The notes beneath the pieces were generated by a model. The model was not told the origin of the DNA. It was given only the letters and a program-made list of their open reading frames with translations, and did not search any database. This document shows, one piece after another, positions 16,581 through 23,335 of a DNA stretch of 40,272 bases. Position numbers and translations under genes: made by a program. How positions within the stretch are numbered: the stretch's first letter is position 1; each line of letters begins with the position of its first letter. Source of the DNA: a virus; the IMG/VR virus record IMGVR_UViG_3300009788_000182, positions 1 to 40,272 of that record; one strand, given 5' to 3'.

Positions 16581-16817
16581 ATGGCATATTTCAGAGATGT
16601 GTTTTGTCAGGAGTGTCATCAAACCAAGGAGATGTCTGTTGGTAGTGGGCAATTTCCTACGATGTGCCATGAATGTGAAGAAAAGGTTGCCGAAGAAAAG
16701 GTACAGGCCCATCTTGCTGAGATGCGAAAACTCACCACTGAAGAAAGGATTGAGCGACTTGAACGGTGGGCATTTACATATAAGCCACCCATATCAATTT
16801 ATGATATGACATTTTAG
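16581..16817 (+). CDS. Small zinc-finger protein
   Basis: 78 residues with two cysteine pairs, CQEC (about 9-12) and CHEC (about 29-32), followed by a helical segment with EERIERLERWAF. It is a single treble-clef or ribbon-type zinc finger plus helix. AAGGAAAA precedes ATG 16581. Likely a nucleic-acid- or protein-binding adaptor; function unknown. Confidence 0.75.
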   Translation: MAYFRDVFCQECHQTKEMSVGSGQFPTMCHECEEKVAEEKVQAHLAEMRKLTTEERIERLERWAFTYKPPISIYDMTF

Positions 16818-16825
16818 GGGTTGAT

Positions 16826-17188
16826 ATGAGTGGAATAAAACAGTTAATGGAAGAAGTGCTTAATGATCACAGCGCGACACGTGTTATTGTTAAGACGCTT
16901 GTTGATAGGATAGATCCGACAGTACCCTCCACCGAGGTGGAAGGGAAGGTTTTGGCGCTTTACAAGAGTCCATTTCGTCGTGAGTTCAGGTATATTCTTG
17001 ATGCCAATGACGAGTTAATTATAGATGATAGTGGCGATCAAGCAGCTATGACCCATGTACATGATTGGGGTAGAATATCACAGACGGAAGCCTCAGAGGA
17101 ACTTCAAAACGCTGTGGGTGATCTTATAGCAAAGGCATTGACCTTGTATTGGGATCTACATGCCGAGGAAAATGAAACAGATGACTGA
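16826..17188 (+). CDS. Hypothetical protein
   Basis: A 120-residue alpha/beta protein. It has an N-terminal helix (IKQLMEEVLND), central strands around GKVLALYKSPFRREFRYILD, then HVHDWGRISQTEASEELQNA. AGGGG precedes ATG 16826. Its end overlaps the start of the next gene. No family recognised. Confidence 0.7.
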   Translation: MSGIKQLMEEVLNDHSATRVIVKTLVDRIDPTVPSTEVEGKVLALYKSPFRREFRYILDANDELIIDDSGDQAAMTHVHDWGRISQTEASEELQNAVGDLIAKALTLYWDLHAEENETDD

Positions 17189-17492
17189 TGTACGATTAGA
17201 TGAAGATCAAGTGGCAAAGGAATTAGCAGATATTTCGAAGTTTGCCGATAAGAACCAACGATTGTCATGGCGTAGAAAGAAAACCAGAATGGAGACTCTT
17301 CTTAGAGAGTTAGAACCTCTTAACGAGGAAGCCCTCCAGTTAGTATTAAAGAAACAACCTATTCTAGATAAGATTCAGGTGGTTCGGCAAAAAATGATTC
17401 TTGAATGCGTTCATCCTCTGGATTATTTGGTTCATAGGGGGAGGCATATTTTGTGCAAGTTCTGTGGTAATAAAATACACCCCAAGAGATGA
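17172..17492 (+). CDS. Coiled-coil protein with C-terminal zinc motif
   Basis: About 106 residues from ATG 17172; ATGs at 17160 and 17181 are alternatives, and GAGGAAA at 17164 fits 17172 best. A long charged helix (about 10-70) precedes a compact Cys/His cluster, ECVHP followed by CKFCGNKIHP, likely one zinc site. It overlaps the preceding gene by 17 nt. It resembles small phage DNA- or RNA-binding zinc proteins; no function can be stated. Confidence 0.7.
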   Translation: MKQMTDVRLDEDQVAKELADISKFADKNQRLSWRRKKTRMETLLRELEPLNEEALQLVLKKQPILDKIQVVRQKMILECVHPLDYLVHRGRHILCKFCGNKIHPKR

Positions 17493-17586
17493 CCGGTTAC
17501 ATGACCGGTTTGAAAGCCCCTAATGTTAGATAAAAGCAACATAAGGGGGATTTATGTTGCTTTTATCTAACATTTCATGTCCGGTT
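17489..17586 (+). repeat. ATGACCGGTT direct repeats flanking a hairpin
   Basis: ATGACCGGTT occurs at 17489-17498 and 17501-17510, and a one-mismatch copy ATGTCCGGTT at 17577-17586. The first two precede and the third follows the large inverted repeat at 17522-17574. Confidence 0.7.
17522..17574 (+). repeat. Perfect 23-bp inverted repeat with SD-like loop
   Basis: The left arm 17522-17544 and right arm 17552-17574 are exact reverse complements (23 of 23), with loop GGGGGAT. The stem is AT-rich and no T-tract follows, so it is not an ordinary terminator. The loop holds a strong Shine-Dalgarno-like GGGGGA, and an ATG (17554) sits in the right arm and opens a 19-codon frame to 17613. A second small hairpin (AAATGCC/GGCATTT, 17587-17610) follows before the gp62 start. 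Confidence 0.95.
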
Positions 17587-17628
17587 AAATGCCCACTATT
17601 ATTGGCATTTTGATACGAAAGAGAGTAA

Positions 17629-18087
17629 ATGGCAAACAAAGTTGACATTTTCGAAGTTCTTAAAAGGATAGATGCCTTTGACCTTGCTTTCTTCAACAAC
17701 CTAACCGACGAAGAAAAGAAAGGCATTGCACCATATACTCTTATGCTGTGGATGGCCGGTTGTAAATCTCCCATACAAATACGACAGCTCAATGCGTTTA
17801 TGAACTCGTTGATATTTGAGATGCCCTCAGTGCACCGTGACTTGTTATATAAACTAGCGTGTATTTCTAGTGATGGGAAACCAAAGAGATACAAGTGGGT
17901 TAAGAAAAAGACTAGCAGTAAAAAATATGCTGCGTCTGTTGATACCCTTCGGAGACATTATCATTGTAGTACAGCAACAGCGTTGGGATACATCCCATTA
18001 GTTGATCATGATTTTGTTAGAACAATAGCGGAGGGTTTGGGCGAACAAGAAGATACACTGAAGAAAATTAAAAAAGAGTTAGCATGA
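17629..18087 (+). CDS. Sliding-clamp loader small subunit (gp62-like)
   Basis: 152 residues (T4 gp62: 187). The order is helix (VDIFEVLKRI), TLMLWMAGCKSP, a loop, FMNSLIFEMPSVHRDLLYKL, then GKPKRYKWVKKK and a C-terminal bundle ending in EDTLKKIKKEL. This parallels gp62 ('AVYAMNLIGSG...NYLMAAVPRGKRYGKW...QLKKLALEW'). gp62 is the non-ATPase arm that completes the gp44/62 loader. Being downstream of gp44 on the same strand supports the call. No catalytic residues exist in this family, so it rests on pattern and context. Confidence 0.7.
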   Translation: MANKVDIFEVLKRIDAFDLAFFNNLTDEEKKGIAPYTLMLWMAGCKSPIQIRQLNAFMNSLIFEMPSVHRDLLYKLACISSDGKPKRYKWVKKKTSSKKYAASVDTLRRHYHCSTATALGYIPLVDHDFVRTIAEGLGEQEDTLKKIKKELA

Positions 18088-18097
18088 AGGTGATACT

Positions 18098-18298
18098 ATG
18101 AGAGGAGAATTACGATTAGTCGAGTGCAAAGTCGGAGATGCATGGGTTAAGATAAGGCTAATGGACATAAAGGGAGGGGATACTTTTAGAATGTTTGAGG
18201 GGATAGAACCAGTTGGTAATCCAGATGGAATGGTAGCTGTAAGTGATGGATATAGAAACATTGATGGTCAACCCACAATTGAAATAATATCAAAGTAA
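18098..18298 (+). CDS. Small hypothetical protein
   Basis: A 66-residue, probably all-beta protein (ELRLVECKVGDAWVKIRLMD) with ribosome site AAGGTGA before ATG 18098, 10 nt after gp62. No motif is visible. Confidence 0.65.
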   Translation: MRGELRLVECKVGDAWVKIRLMDIKGGDTFRMFEGIEPVGNPDGMVAVSDGYRNIDGQPTIEIISK

Positions 18299-18308
18299 AA
18301 GAATAACA

Positions 18309-18983
18309 ATGAGTTATATGGAATGCCAGCACTGCCTCAAGAAATATGTGAAAGAGGCAGCATTTAAGAAGCATGAATGTGAGCAGATGAAGCGTCACAA
18401 GATACTGCGTTCAACGAAGGGAATAACTGCGTGGGAAGATTACTCCACATGGTTACAACTTAAAGGACGCCGTAACTATGGTCAGGATAGGTTTGTAGAC
18501 TCAAGAGTTTTTGTGCCGTTTTTTAGGTTCGTTAAATTTGCCGCTAAATTTGCTCTTCCAAGTAAGAAAAAATTTATGGAGTACATGGTTAAGCTGGACG
18601 TTCAGCCTAAGGATTGGTCATCTAATCTAGTATATGATCATTTCATATCTGAATATGAAAACCTGTTAACACCAGAAGAACAAGCAGCGGTTACCATTGA
18701 AACTGTATTTGAATTAACCCGCATATTTGAGTGCGAAGCCCATGAGATTTTCGTATATATTGAACCATCGTCGCTGATTCAGATTATACAGGCCAAGAAA
18801 ATGTCCCCTTGGATACTTCTATTTTCAAGTAAGTTTCTTGGGTTTGTCAAAAACGAAATGACCCGTGAGCAACGCATTGTGTTGGGGAAGTTCATGGATT
18901 TTGATAAGTGGGATTTGATTTTTGAAAAACAACCCAAAGAAATGGAAAAAATGAAAACTTATGTTAAGGCATTAAAGCTTTAA
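18309..18983 (+). CDS. Protein with N-terminal C2H2-like zinc finger
   Basis: 224 residues. The N-terminus CQHCLKKYVKEAAFKKHEC (about 6-24) has C-x2-C...H-x-C spacing, a single zinc finger. The remainder is helical with the aromatic-rich stretch FVPFFRFVKFAAKFALPSKK (about 69-88). It lies between gp62 and the tail-assembly-like gene. Possibly a DNA-binding or late-transcription cofactor; I do not recognise the family. The ribosome site is weak. Confidence 0.75.
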   Translation: MSYMECQHCLKKYVKEAAFKKHECEQMKRHKILRSTKGITAWEDYSTWLQLKGRRNYGQDRFVDSRVFVPFFRFVKFAAKFALPSKKKFMEYMVKLDVQPKDWSSNLVYDHFISEYENLLTPEEQAAVTIETVFELTRIFECEAHEIFVYIEPSSLIQIIQAKKMSPWILLFSSKFLGFVKNEMTREQRIVLGKFMDFDKWDLIFEKQPKEMEKMKTYVKALKL

Positions 18984-19015
18984 ATAGGGTATACAACCAA
19001 CAAAAGAGAACAACA

Positions 19016-19789
19016 ATGGCAGACGAAAATAGAGAACTTCCGTGGGACGATATTAGTATGGCCCGTAATCTGTTGCTGACCCAATCTGATTGGACACAGT
19101 TACCAGATTCGTCGTTATCGAAATCTTGTGTTACAGCGTGGCGTCTTTGGAGAAGGGAAGTACGAAAGATTGATAAAGAACATTTCAATCGTCGTTTATC
19201 TGCCGTTAAAAGGTTAACCAAACTGAAGATGACCAAGCCAAAACTTGAATATACTGAAGATGAGGTGTATTTTGAGAAAGAGGGGCCAATTATCTCCAGA
19301 ATTGACGTAAAAAGGCAAATGTTGGAGATATTAGCCGAAATAGAACAAGAAAATACCCCTCAGGAGCCCATACAAGAGAATACCCCTCAGGAGTCCATAG
19401 AAGCCCCTATAGAGGATTATCTAGACACTATAGATGATATCAAACTTGGAAGGAAATACGCTCAGAATGAAGCTGAGGAGGCGTATAAGAAGAAAATATG
19501 TGCAAAATCGCCTGCAATTGAAATAAACGTATTATATGCGGAGCGTTTAAGCGAAGCCATTGATTTTTTGTCTGGAGTAGGCTCAAATTTTCCATTATTG
19601 GAGTTATTGTCTGTAACCTTGGATAAAAATTTAGACAGCGTGGCCACCCGCATACTTAAAACCCATAGCAATACTATTAGCAATTTTGTTTCCATTGAGA
19701 GTGACTATATTGATGTGTTGAAACAAATCAAGGAAGCTCGTACAATACCCAAACTAAAGAGAATACTAGAAGAATACAATGGACATTGA
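19016..19789 (+). CDS. Helical protein with tail-chaperone-like WTQLPD motif
   Basis: 257 residues. The N-terminus ARNLLLTQSDWTQLPDSSLS followed by AWRLWRREVRKI matches a short motif (LL..sDWt.lpD..l....W...R..lR.i) common in phage tail-fibre or tail-assembly chaperones. A charged middle follows with a duplicated QENTPQE(P/S)I segment, and the C-terminal third is helical. It may assist appendage assembly; the motif alone is weak evidence. The last 11 nt overlap the DnaE-like gene at 19779. Confidence 0.65.
   Translation: MADENRELPWDDISMARNLLLTQSDWTQLPDSSLSKSCVTAWRLWRREVRKIDKEHFNRRLSAVKRLTKLKMTKPKLEYTEDEVYFEKEGPIISRIDVKRQMLEILAEIEQENTPQEPIQENTPQESIEAPIEDYLDTIDDIKLGRKYAQNEAEEAYKKKICAKSPAIEINVLYAERLSEAIDFLSGVGSNFPLLELLSVTLDKNLDSVATRILKTHSNTISNFVSIESDYIDVLKQIKEARTIPKLKRILEEYNGH
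19346..19399 (+). repeat. 27-bp in-frame tandem duplication
   Basis: Two adjacent 27-nt units (19346-19372, 19373-19399) differ at two positions and encode QENTPQEPI and QENTPQESI. Confidence 0.9.
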
Positions 19790-20405
19790 TATTGACATAG
19801 CCCCTGACCATGATCCACAAAAACTATTTCCCACTGTCATACGAGCATCAATGCTGGAAGAAGGGGGGGAATTAAAACAACACCCGGTGGGATATTATTT
19901 TCAAACCATTCCCGTGGATGTAATAACTGGGCTTGCTGCAATACCACACAAACAAACTGAGGATTTGGGGTATTTCAAGACAGACTTCTTGAAACTCTAT
20001 ATCCTTAAACAATTCAGATCAAAGGCAGAAATGCGGAGACTTCAGAGAGAAGAACCCAATTGGAAATTGCTTGAAGATCCAGAAGTTGTAAAAAACTTGT
20101 TTCACCTTGGAAAGCATTTTAAATTGGTTAACACTGTTCGCCCCACGTCAATCCAAGAAGTTGCAGACGTGTTTGCTCTAATTCGTCCTAACAAAAGACC
20201 ACTCTTGTATAAATACATTAAGAACCCGGAGAGATATAGGGAAGAACTGTACACTAAGAGGATGCCGGAGGATATGAGAAAATCTCATGCCTTCGCATAT
20301 GCTCTTACAATAGTTCTACAACTCCACTTAATAGAGCAAGGTAGATATGAGATCGTTAAGGACAATTCTAGAGAACATTCAAGAAGCGAGATTGAATCTG
20401 GATAA
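19779..20405 (+). CDS. DnaE-like polymerase core, catalytic half (MDIDID start)
   Basis: 208 residues. Its first residues, MDIDIDIAPD, match the C-family catalytic aspartate motif (DnaE P-D-I/F-D-I/V-D-F). Next come TIPVDVITGLAAIP and DLGYFKTDFLKLYIL (about 61-75; DnaE 'glvK.DfLGL', third aspartate), then RPTSIQEVADVFALIRPNK (DnaE 'kp.sfed..a..alyRPGp'). KSHAFAYAL (168-176) matches the DnaE fingers motif KSHSAAYAL. It is thus a miniaturised palm and fingers without PHP, exonuclease or OB domains. The preceding palm segment is encoded separately at 12953. I recall related conserved hypotheticals in T4-like cyanophages. Catalytic competence is unknown. Confidence 0.75.
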   Translation: MDIDIDIAPDHDPQKLFPTVIRASMLEEGGELKQHPVGYYFQTIPVDVITGLAAIPHKQTEDLGYFKTDFLKLYILKQFRSKAEMRRLQREEPNWKLLEDPEVVKNLFHLGKHFKLVNTVRPTSIQEVADVFALIRPNKRPLLYKYIKNPERYREELYTKRMPEDMRKSHAFAYALTIVLQLHLIEQGRYEIVKDNSREHSRSEIESG

Positions 20406-20709
20406 CACCCAGAAAGCGGCAGTCGCCTATATCGGCACAGCGCCCACACCCCAGATGGCATATTCTATTGTAACTGGTGCCAGAAATTCTGTAGCAGCAA
20501 GAGACAGCCTAGACTTGGCCGGGTATGTCACTGTAGACGATAAGAACAAGACCGCCGCATTAACCCCACGTGGGAAAGAGATATTAACATCTGAAAACTT
20601 AGTAGATGATATGGGTGAACTGACAGACCGTGGCAAAGCATTGCTTGATAAGTACATGGCAGATAGAGAAGAATGGCAAAAGTTCGAATCCTTTAAACAT
20701 TTCGTATAA
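20347..20709 (+). CDS. Small winged-helix-like protein with CTS-like N-terminus
   Basis: 120 residues. The N-terminus MRSLRTILENIQEA resembles the T4 capsid-targeting type (MKTYQEFIAE). The body reads as a winged helix: helices through APTPQMAYSIV and ARDSLDLAGYVTV, a wing (DDKNKTAAL), then TPRGKEILTS and ELTDRGKALL, which is MarR-like. It may bind DNA; a T4-type tag would imply entry into the prohead. It overlaps the DnaE-like gene by 59 nt at its start and the convergent minus-strand gene by 17 nt at its end. Confidence 0.7.
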   Translation: MRSLRTILENIQEARLNLDNTQKAAVAYIGTAPTPQMAYSIVTGARNSVAARDSLDLAGYVTVDDKNKTAALTPRGKEILTSENLVDDMGELTDRGKALLDKYMADREEWQKFESFKHFV

Positions 20710-21130
20710 TTCGTTTACGTACAACTTCTATACCTTTTGGTACTTCTTTCCTTTTTCTTTTCCTGACTTTACTAGGTCCACCCATGTTGAATTGTGGAAG
20801 TGGCCCGATTACTCTCGTTACATAATCCAAAGGGAATGCCCTCAATATGGTCTCTGCCTGTGCTAACATGCCTCTCTTTGAAAACTCAATGGATATAGGA
20901 TAACGATCACCGTTAGAATGGAACCAATCAAAGGCCGTCTTGATTAGTAGATCTTCGTTAAATCCTTCAGGACCACAAAGGTCAATTACATATCCGTATA
21001 TGTACTTCTTTGTCACATTATCAATGATATTTAAGAAACTTTCATCGTTGAAGCGTATGAGCGTAATGAAATCGTAACCTTCGTAATCACTTGGATGTTC
21101 TTCTATTACTAATGGAAATTTCTTGCTCAT
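20693..21130 (-). CDS. Hypothetical protein, minus strand
   Basis: 145 residues, the only minus-strand gene in this half of the window. It has a good ribosome site (GGAG, 7 nt upstream of the ATG on its strand), an alpha/beta body (DFITLIRFNDESFLNIIDN, YVIDLCGPEGF) and a very basic C-terminus (KVRKRKRKEVPKGIEVVRKR). It converges with the gene ending at 20709, overlapping by 17 nt. Basic tail and strand switch suggest independent regulation. Family not recognised. Confidence 0.75.
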   Translation of the reverse strand: MSKKFPLVIEEHPSDYEGYDFITLIRFNDESFLNIIDNVTKKYIYGYVIDLCGPEGFNEDLLIKTAFDWFHSNGDRYPISIEFSKRGMLAQAETILRAFPLDYVTRVIGPLPQFNMGGPSKVRKRKRKEVPKGIEVVRKRIIRNV

Positions 21131-21242
21131 TTAAACTCCTATAATATCATACAATTAATATCTATAATAGTTTCCAAGGAAAGGTCTTATTTTCAATAGT
21201 GTAAAATAAAAGATGACAAGCCATTTAGCATAAATATAATTA

Positions 21243-21258
21243 AGTTGGGGCATCAACT
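21243..21258 (+). promoter_or_regulatory. Leader hairpin with GGGCAT loop
   Basis: AGTTG/CAACT, 5 bp, loop GGGCAT. It repeats the core of the gp32 leader hairpin (6868-6885), with an A-T pair replacing C-G next to the shared GTTG/CAAC. It ends 3 nt before the GTG of a 31-codon frame, exactly as the first hairpin ends 3 nt before ATG 6889. Confidence 0.45.
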
Positions 21259-21261
21259 ATT

Positions 21262-21357
21262 GTGTTAGATACTGTAAGTCGAGAAGTTTTGCAAGTATTG
21301 TTTGACCGCAGAAAAGCCATACAAATGGCGTATGTCAATAGATATATTGAAGGATAA
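21262..21357 (+). CDS. Possible 31-residue small protein
   Basis: A frame from GTG 21262 to TAA 21357 encodes a plausible helical micro-protein, LDTVSREVLQVLFDRRKAIQ followed by a short MAYVNRYIEG-like end, with gene-like composition and a stop 5 nt before the next gene. It fills most of the otherwise empty 232-nt gap. GGGG at 21247-21250 is a distant ribosome site. I believe comparable tiny frames occur in marine T4-like phages. Confidence 0.45.
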   Translation: MLDTVSREVLQVLFDRRKAIQMAYVNRYIEG

Positions 21358-21362
21358 AATTT

Positions 21363-22325
21363 ATGAAACCCACAAGGTTCTTTGAGCTATTACGAAGCAG
21401 ACGGTTTGAACTGACTGATAATAAGTTCAATCCAAACGCTGAATCAAACCCATTTATTGGAAAGAAGGGCAAAATGGCAATGCTTGCCAGTTTGTCTAAT
21501 GTTGACGATGACGATGATGAGGGTATGGATGAGTTCGTAAGAAAGAGGGGAGCCCGACAGGGGCTTGATAGGGTTTCACGAGCACATACCGGTCCACACT
21601 CTGGTGTTATGGCCAGCCGTTACGATAATATGGTACGTGATATAGATGATCTTGATTATGATGAAGAGGAAAATCATCGTAACCCAGCAACACGTAATTT
21701 CTCAGATGATTATCCACAAGATTTTGAAGATAACGAAGACGATCTATATAAATCAACCAAAGACCATTCGTATGAACGTAATGAATTCAATGATGAAGAA
21801 GACATAGATGACTTTGATGCCGACGCTGGTTGGAAGTTCATGCGTCAGCTTAATGCAGAAGCTGGTGAAATGGACTCAGACGATGATAATTTCAAAATCA
21901 ATTTTGGCAACGATAAGATGGGTGAAATAAATACGGTTAATGGTTTTAATCCTGAAAAGGGTGATGATGTAGATAAGATGGGTGAAGAGGAAACGGAACA
22001 AGAGGAAATGGGGCAGGATGACATGAACCCAGATGAACATGAACCCGAGGAAGAGAAAGAGGAATCAAAATTCGAAGGTATTGTACGGTCTATCAAAGGT
22101 GCCAATCTAGTAAGTAAGAAGCAACAAGCCGATGAAACTTTTACAGAAGTTTGGATCTATAATGTTGGTAAGAAATTCTCCGATGAAGCAGGTATTCGTA
22201 AGGGAATTTTATCTGGAACTGACATTGATCCTACCAAAAACTTCTCCGAGGATGGGTCACAGGAAGCAGTAATCTCTTCCCTTGGTAATGTTCAATACTT
22301 AACATTGACAGGAATTCCAGATTAA
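21363..22325 (+). CDS. Acidic protein with conserved C-terminal domain, probably virion-associated
   Basis: 320 residues. A CTS-like N-terminus (MKPTRFFELLRSRRFEL) precedes about 200 residues of strongly acidic, low-complexity sequence (DDDDDEGMDEF, EEEKEESKFEG). The folded C-terminal domain (about 240-320) contains FTEVWIYNVG, then IRKGILSGTDIDP and a final strand LGNVQYLTLTGIP. I recall this C-terminal domain in proteins of T4-like marine phages with no firm function. A head-internal or scaffold-related role is inferred from charge and N-terminus. Confidence 0.75.
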   Translation: MKPTRFFELLRSRRFELTDNKFNPNAESNPFIGKKGKMAMLASLSNVDDDDDEGMDEFVRKRGARQGLDRVSRAHTGPHSGVMASRYDNMVRDIDDLDYDEEENHRNPATRNFSDDYPQDFEDNEDDLYKSTKDHSYERNEFNDEEDIDDFDADAGWKFMRQLNAEAGEMDSDDDNFKINFGNDKMGEINTVNGFNPEKGDDVDKMGEEETEQEEMGQDDMNPDEHEPEEEKEESKFEGIVRSIKGANLVSKKQQADETFTEVWIYNVGKKFSDEAGIRKGILSGTDIDPTKNFSEDGSQEAVISSLGNVQYLTLTGIPD

Positions 22326-22327
22326 GC

Positions 22328-22356
22328 TTGCATTGTTTTTTATAATGTGATATTAT
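22328..22356 (+). promoter_or_regulatory. Sigma70-like promoter with extended -10
   Basis: TTGCAT (22328-22333), a 17-nt spacer, TATTAT (22351-22356) preceded by TGA, i.e. a TGn extended -10. It lies just after the stop at 22325 and before AGGAG of the next gene. Confidence 0.6.
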
Positions 22357-22380
22357 TTTTATCTTCAGGAGATAATGATA

Positions 22381-22764
22381 ATGATAAAAGAATTCTGGAC
22401 TTCAATAGTTAAGCAATTTCGTCGGCTATTTAAAATCCAACCCCCGGTCCCGGCAGCAGATGCCGAAGCTCTCAAAACACTTCATGATGTGACTGTTCAA
22501 TCGTTGTTAATGTATGCAACCGTAGCCACTAAATATACTAAAACCATTGCGGAAGCCAAAACCAATCATAAGAGAGATTTGTATGAAAGGAAGTTTAACA
22601 AAATTAAGCCGAAATTTCAAGATGAACTTGCTCGGTTGCTTCAGATAGAACAAATCATGAAAGACAACAAAATAAAATTAGAAAAGTCTTCAAATGTGAA
22701 ATTACAAGAAATCCTTGATACCGCAGAAGAAGCTGAGAGAATAAAAAGGGGCATTAAAAAATGA
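22381..22764 (+). CDS. Helical coiled-coil protein, unknown
   Basis: 127 residues from ATG 22381, which is 8 nt after AGGAGA; an ATG at 22375 is too close to it. The protein starts with an amphipathic segment (MIKEFWTSIVKQFRRLFKI), which could bind membrane, then Pro-rich PPVPAADA, then charged helices to the end. The stop overlaps the next ATG. Function unknown. Confidence 0.7.
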   Translation: MIKEFWTSIVKQFRRLFKIQPPVPAADAEALKTLHDVTVQSLLMYATVATKYTKTIAEAKTNHKRDLYERKFNKIKPKFQDELARLLQIEQIMKDNKIKLEKSSNVKLQEILDTAEEAERIKRGIKK

Positions 22765-23327
22765 TCATAGGCATTTCGGGGGCACAAGGGCAAGGAAAAT
22801 CAACGCTCATTCAAGCGGCCATTGAAAAAGATAGTAGGGTAGTTGATTCGAAGTTACAGACATCACGCCATTTATTAGAAAATTGGAACTATAGTTTACC
22901 AGAAATAAACAAATACCTTCCTCTTAAGATCAGGTTTCAAGAAAATCTCTTGCTCAACCATATACAGAGTTTACATGGTTTTCTTCAACAAGAAAACACT
23001 ATTCTTGTAGAACGTACCTTTGCTGACATTTTTGTATATGCCCTTGTATCAGTTGGACCATTCAATGAATACTCTGATTGGTTAAACAATTATGCCATGG
23101 AATGCCAAGCAGCGCAACAGAGGCTGTTTGATTGGTCTATATACTTATCGGGGAGAGATTATATTCCCGAAGAAGACAACGTTAGGTCTGTCAATCCACA
23201 CTTTACCGCTATGGTGGATAGCCTAATTAAAAAATACACTGTGGAATTCAGTATGGGTAAGGGTGCTGAAATCACGGTAGCATATTTAAATGATCGAGTG
23301 AAGTCGTTACTAGCTCGTATAGAATAG
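22761..23327 (+). CDS. P-loop ATPase/nucleoside kinase-like protein
   Basis: 188 residues with an N-terminal Walker A, GISGAQGQGKST (about 4-15), and LVERTFADIFVYALVS (about 81-96), the DR/ER-T-x-x-D layout of AAA_28 and NadR-like kinases. A LSGRDYIPEEDNVRS segment could be the lid. It could phosphorylate a nucleoside or cofactor precursor. A link to the NMN adenylyltransferase at the window end is possible but unproven. It overlaps the preceding gene by 4 nt. Confidence 0.75.
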   Translation: MIIGISGAQGQGKSTLIQAAIEKDSRVVDSKLQTSRHLLENWNYSLPEINKYLPLKIRFQENLLLNHIQSLHGFLQQENTILVERTFADIFVYALVSVGPFNEYSDWLNNYAMECQAAQQRLFDWSIYLSGRDYIPEEDNVRSVNPHFTAMVDSLIKKYTVEFSMGKGAEITVAYLNDRVKSLLARIE

Positions 23328-23335
23328 GAATAATT

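Noticed and set aside
13480-19810. Split intein joining the two DnaE-like halves
   Set aside because: Neither protein has intein block motifs: the first ends directly at EFFR and the second begins directly at MDIDID, leaving no room for intein halves.
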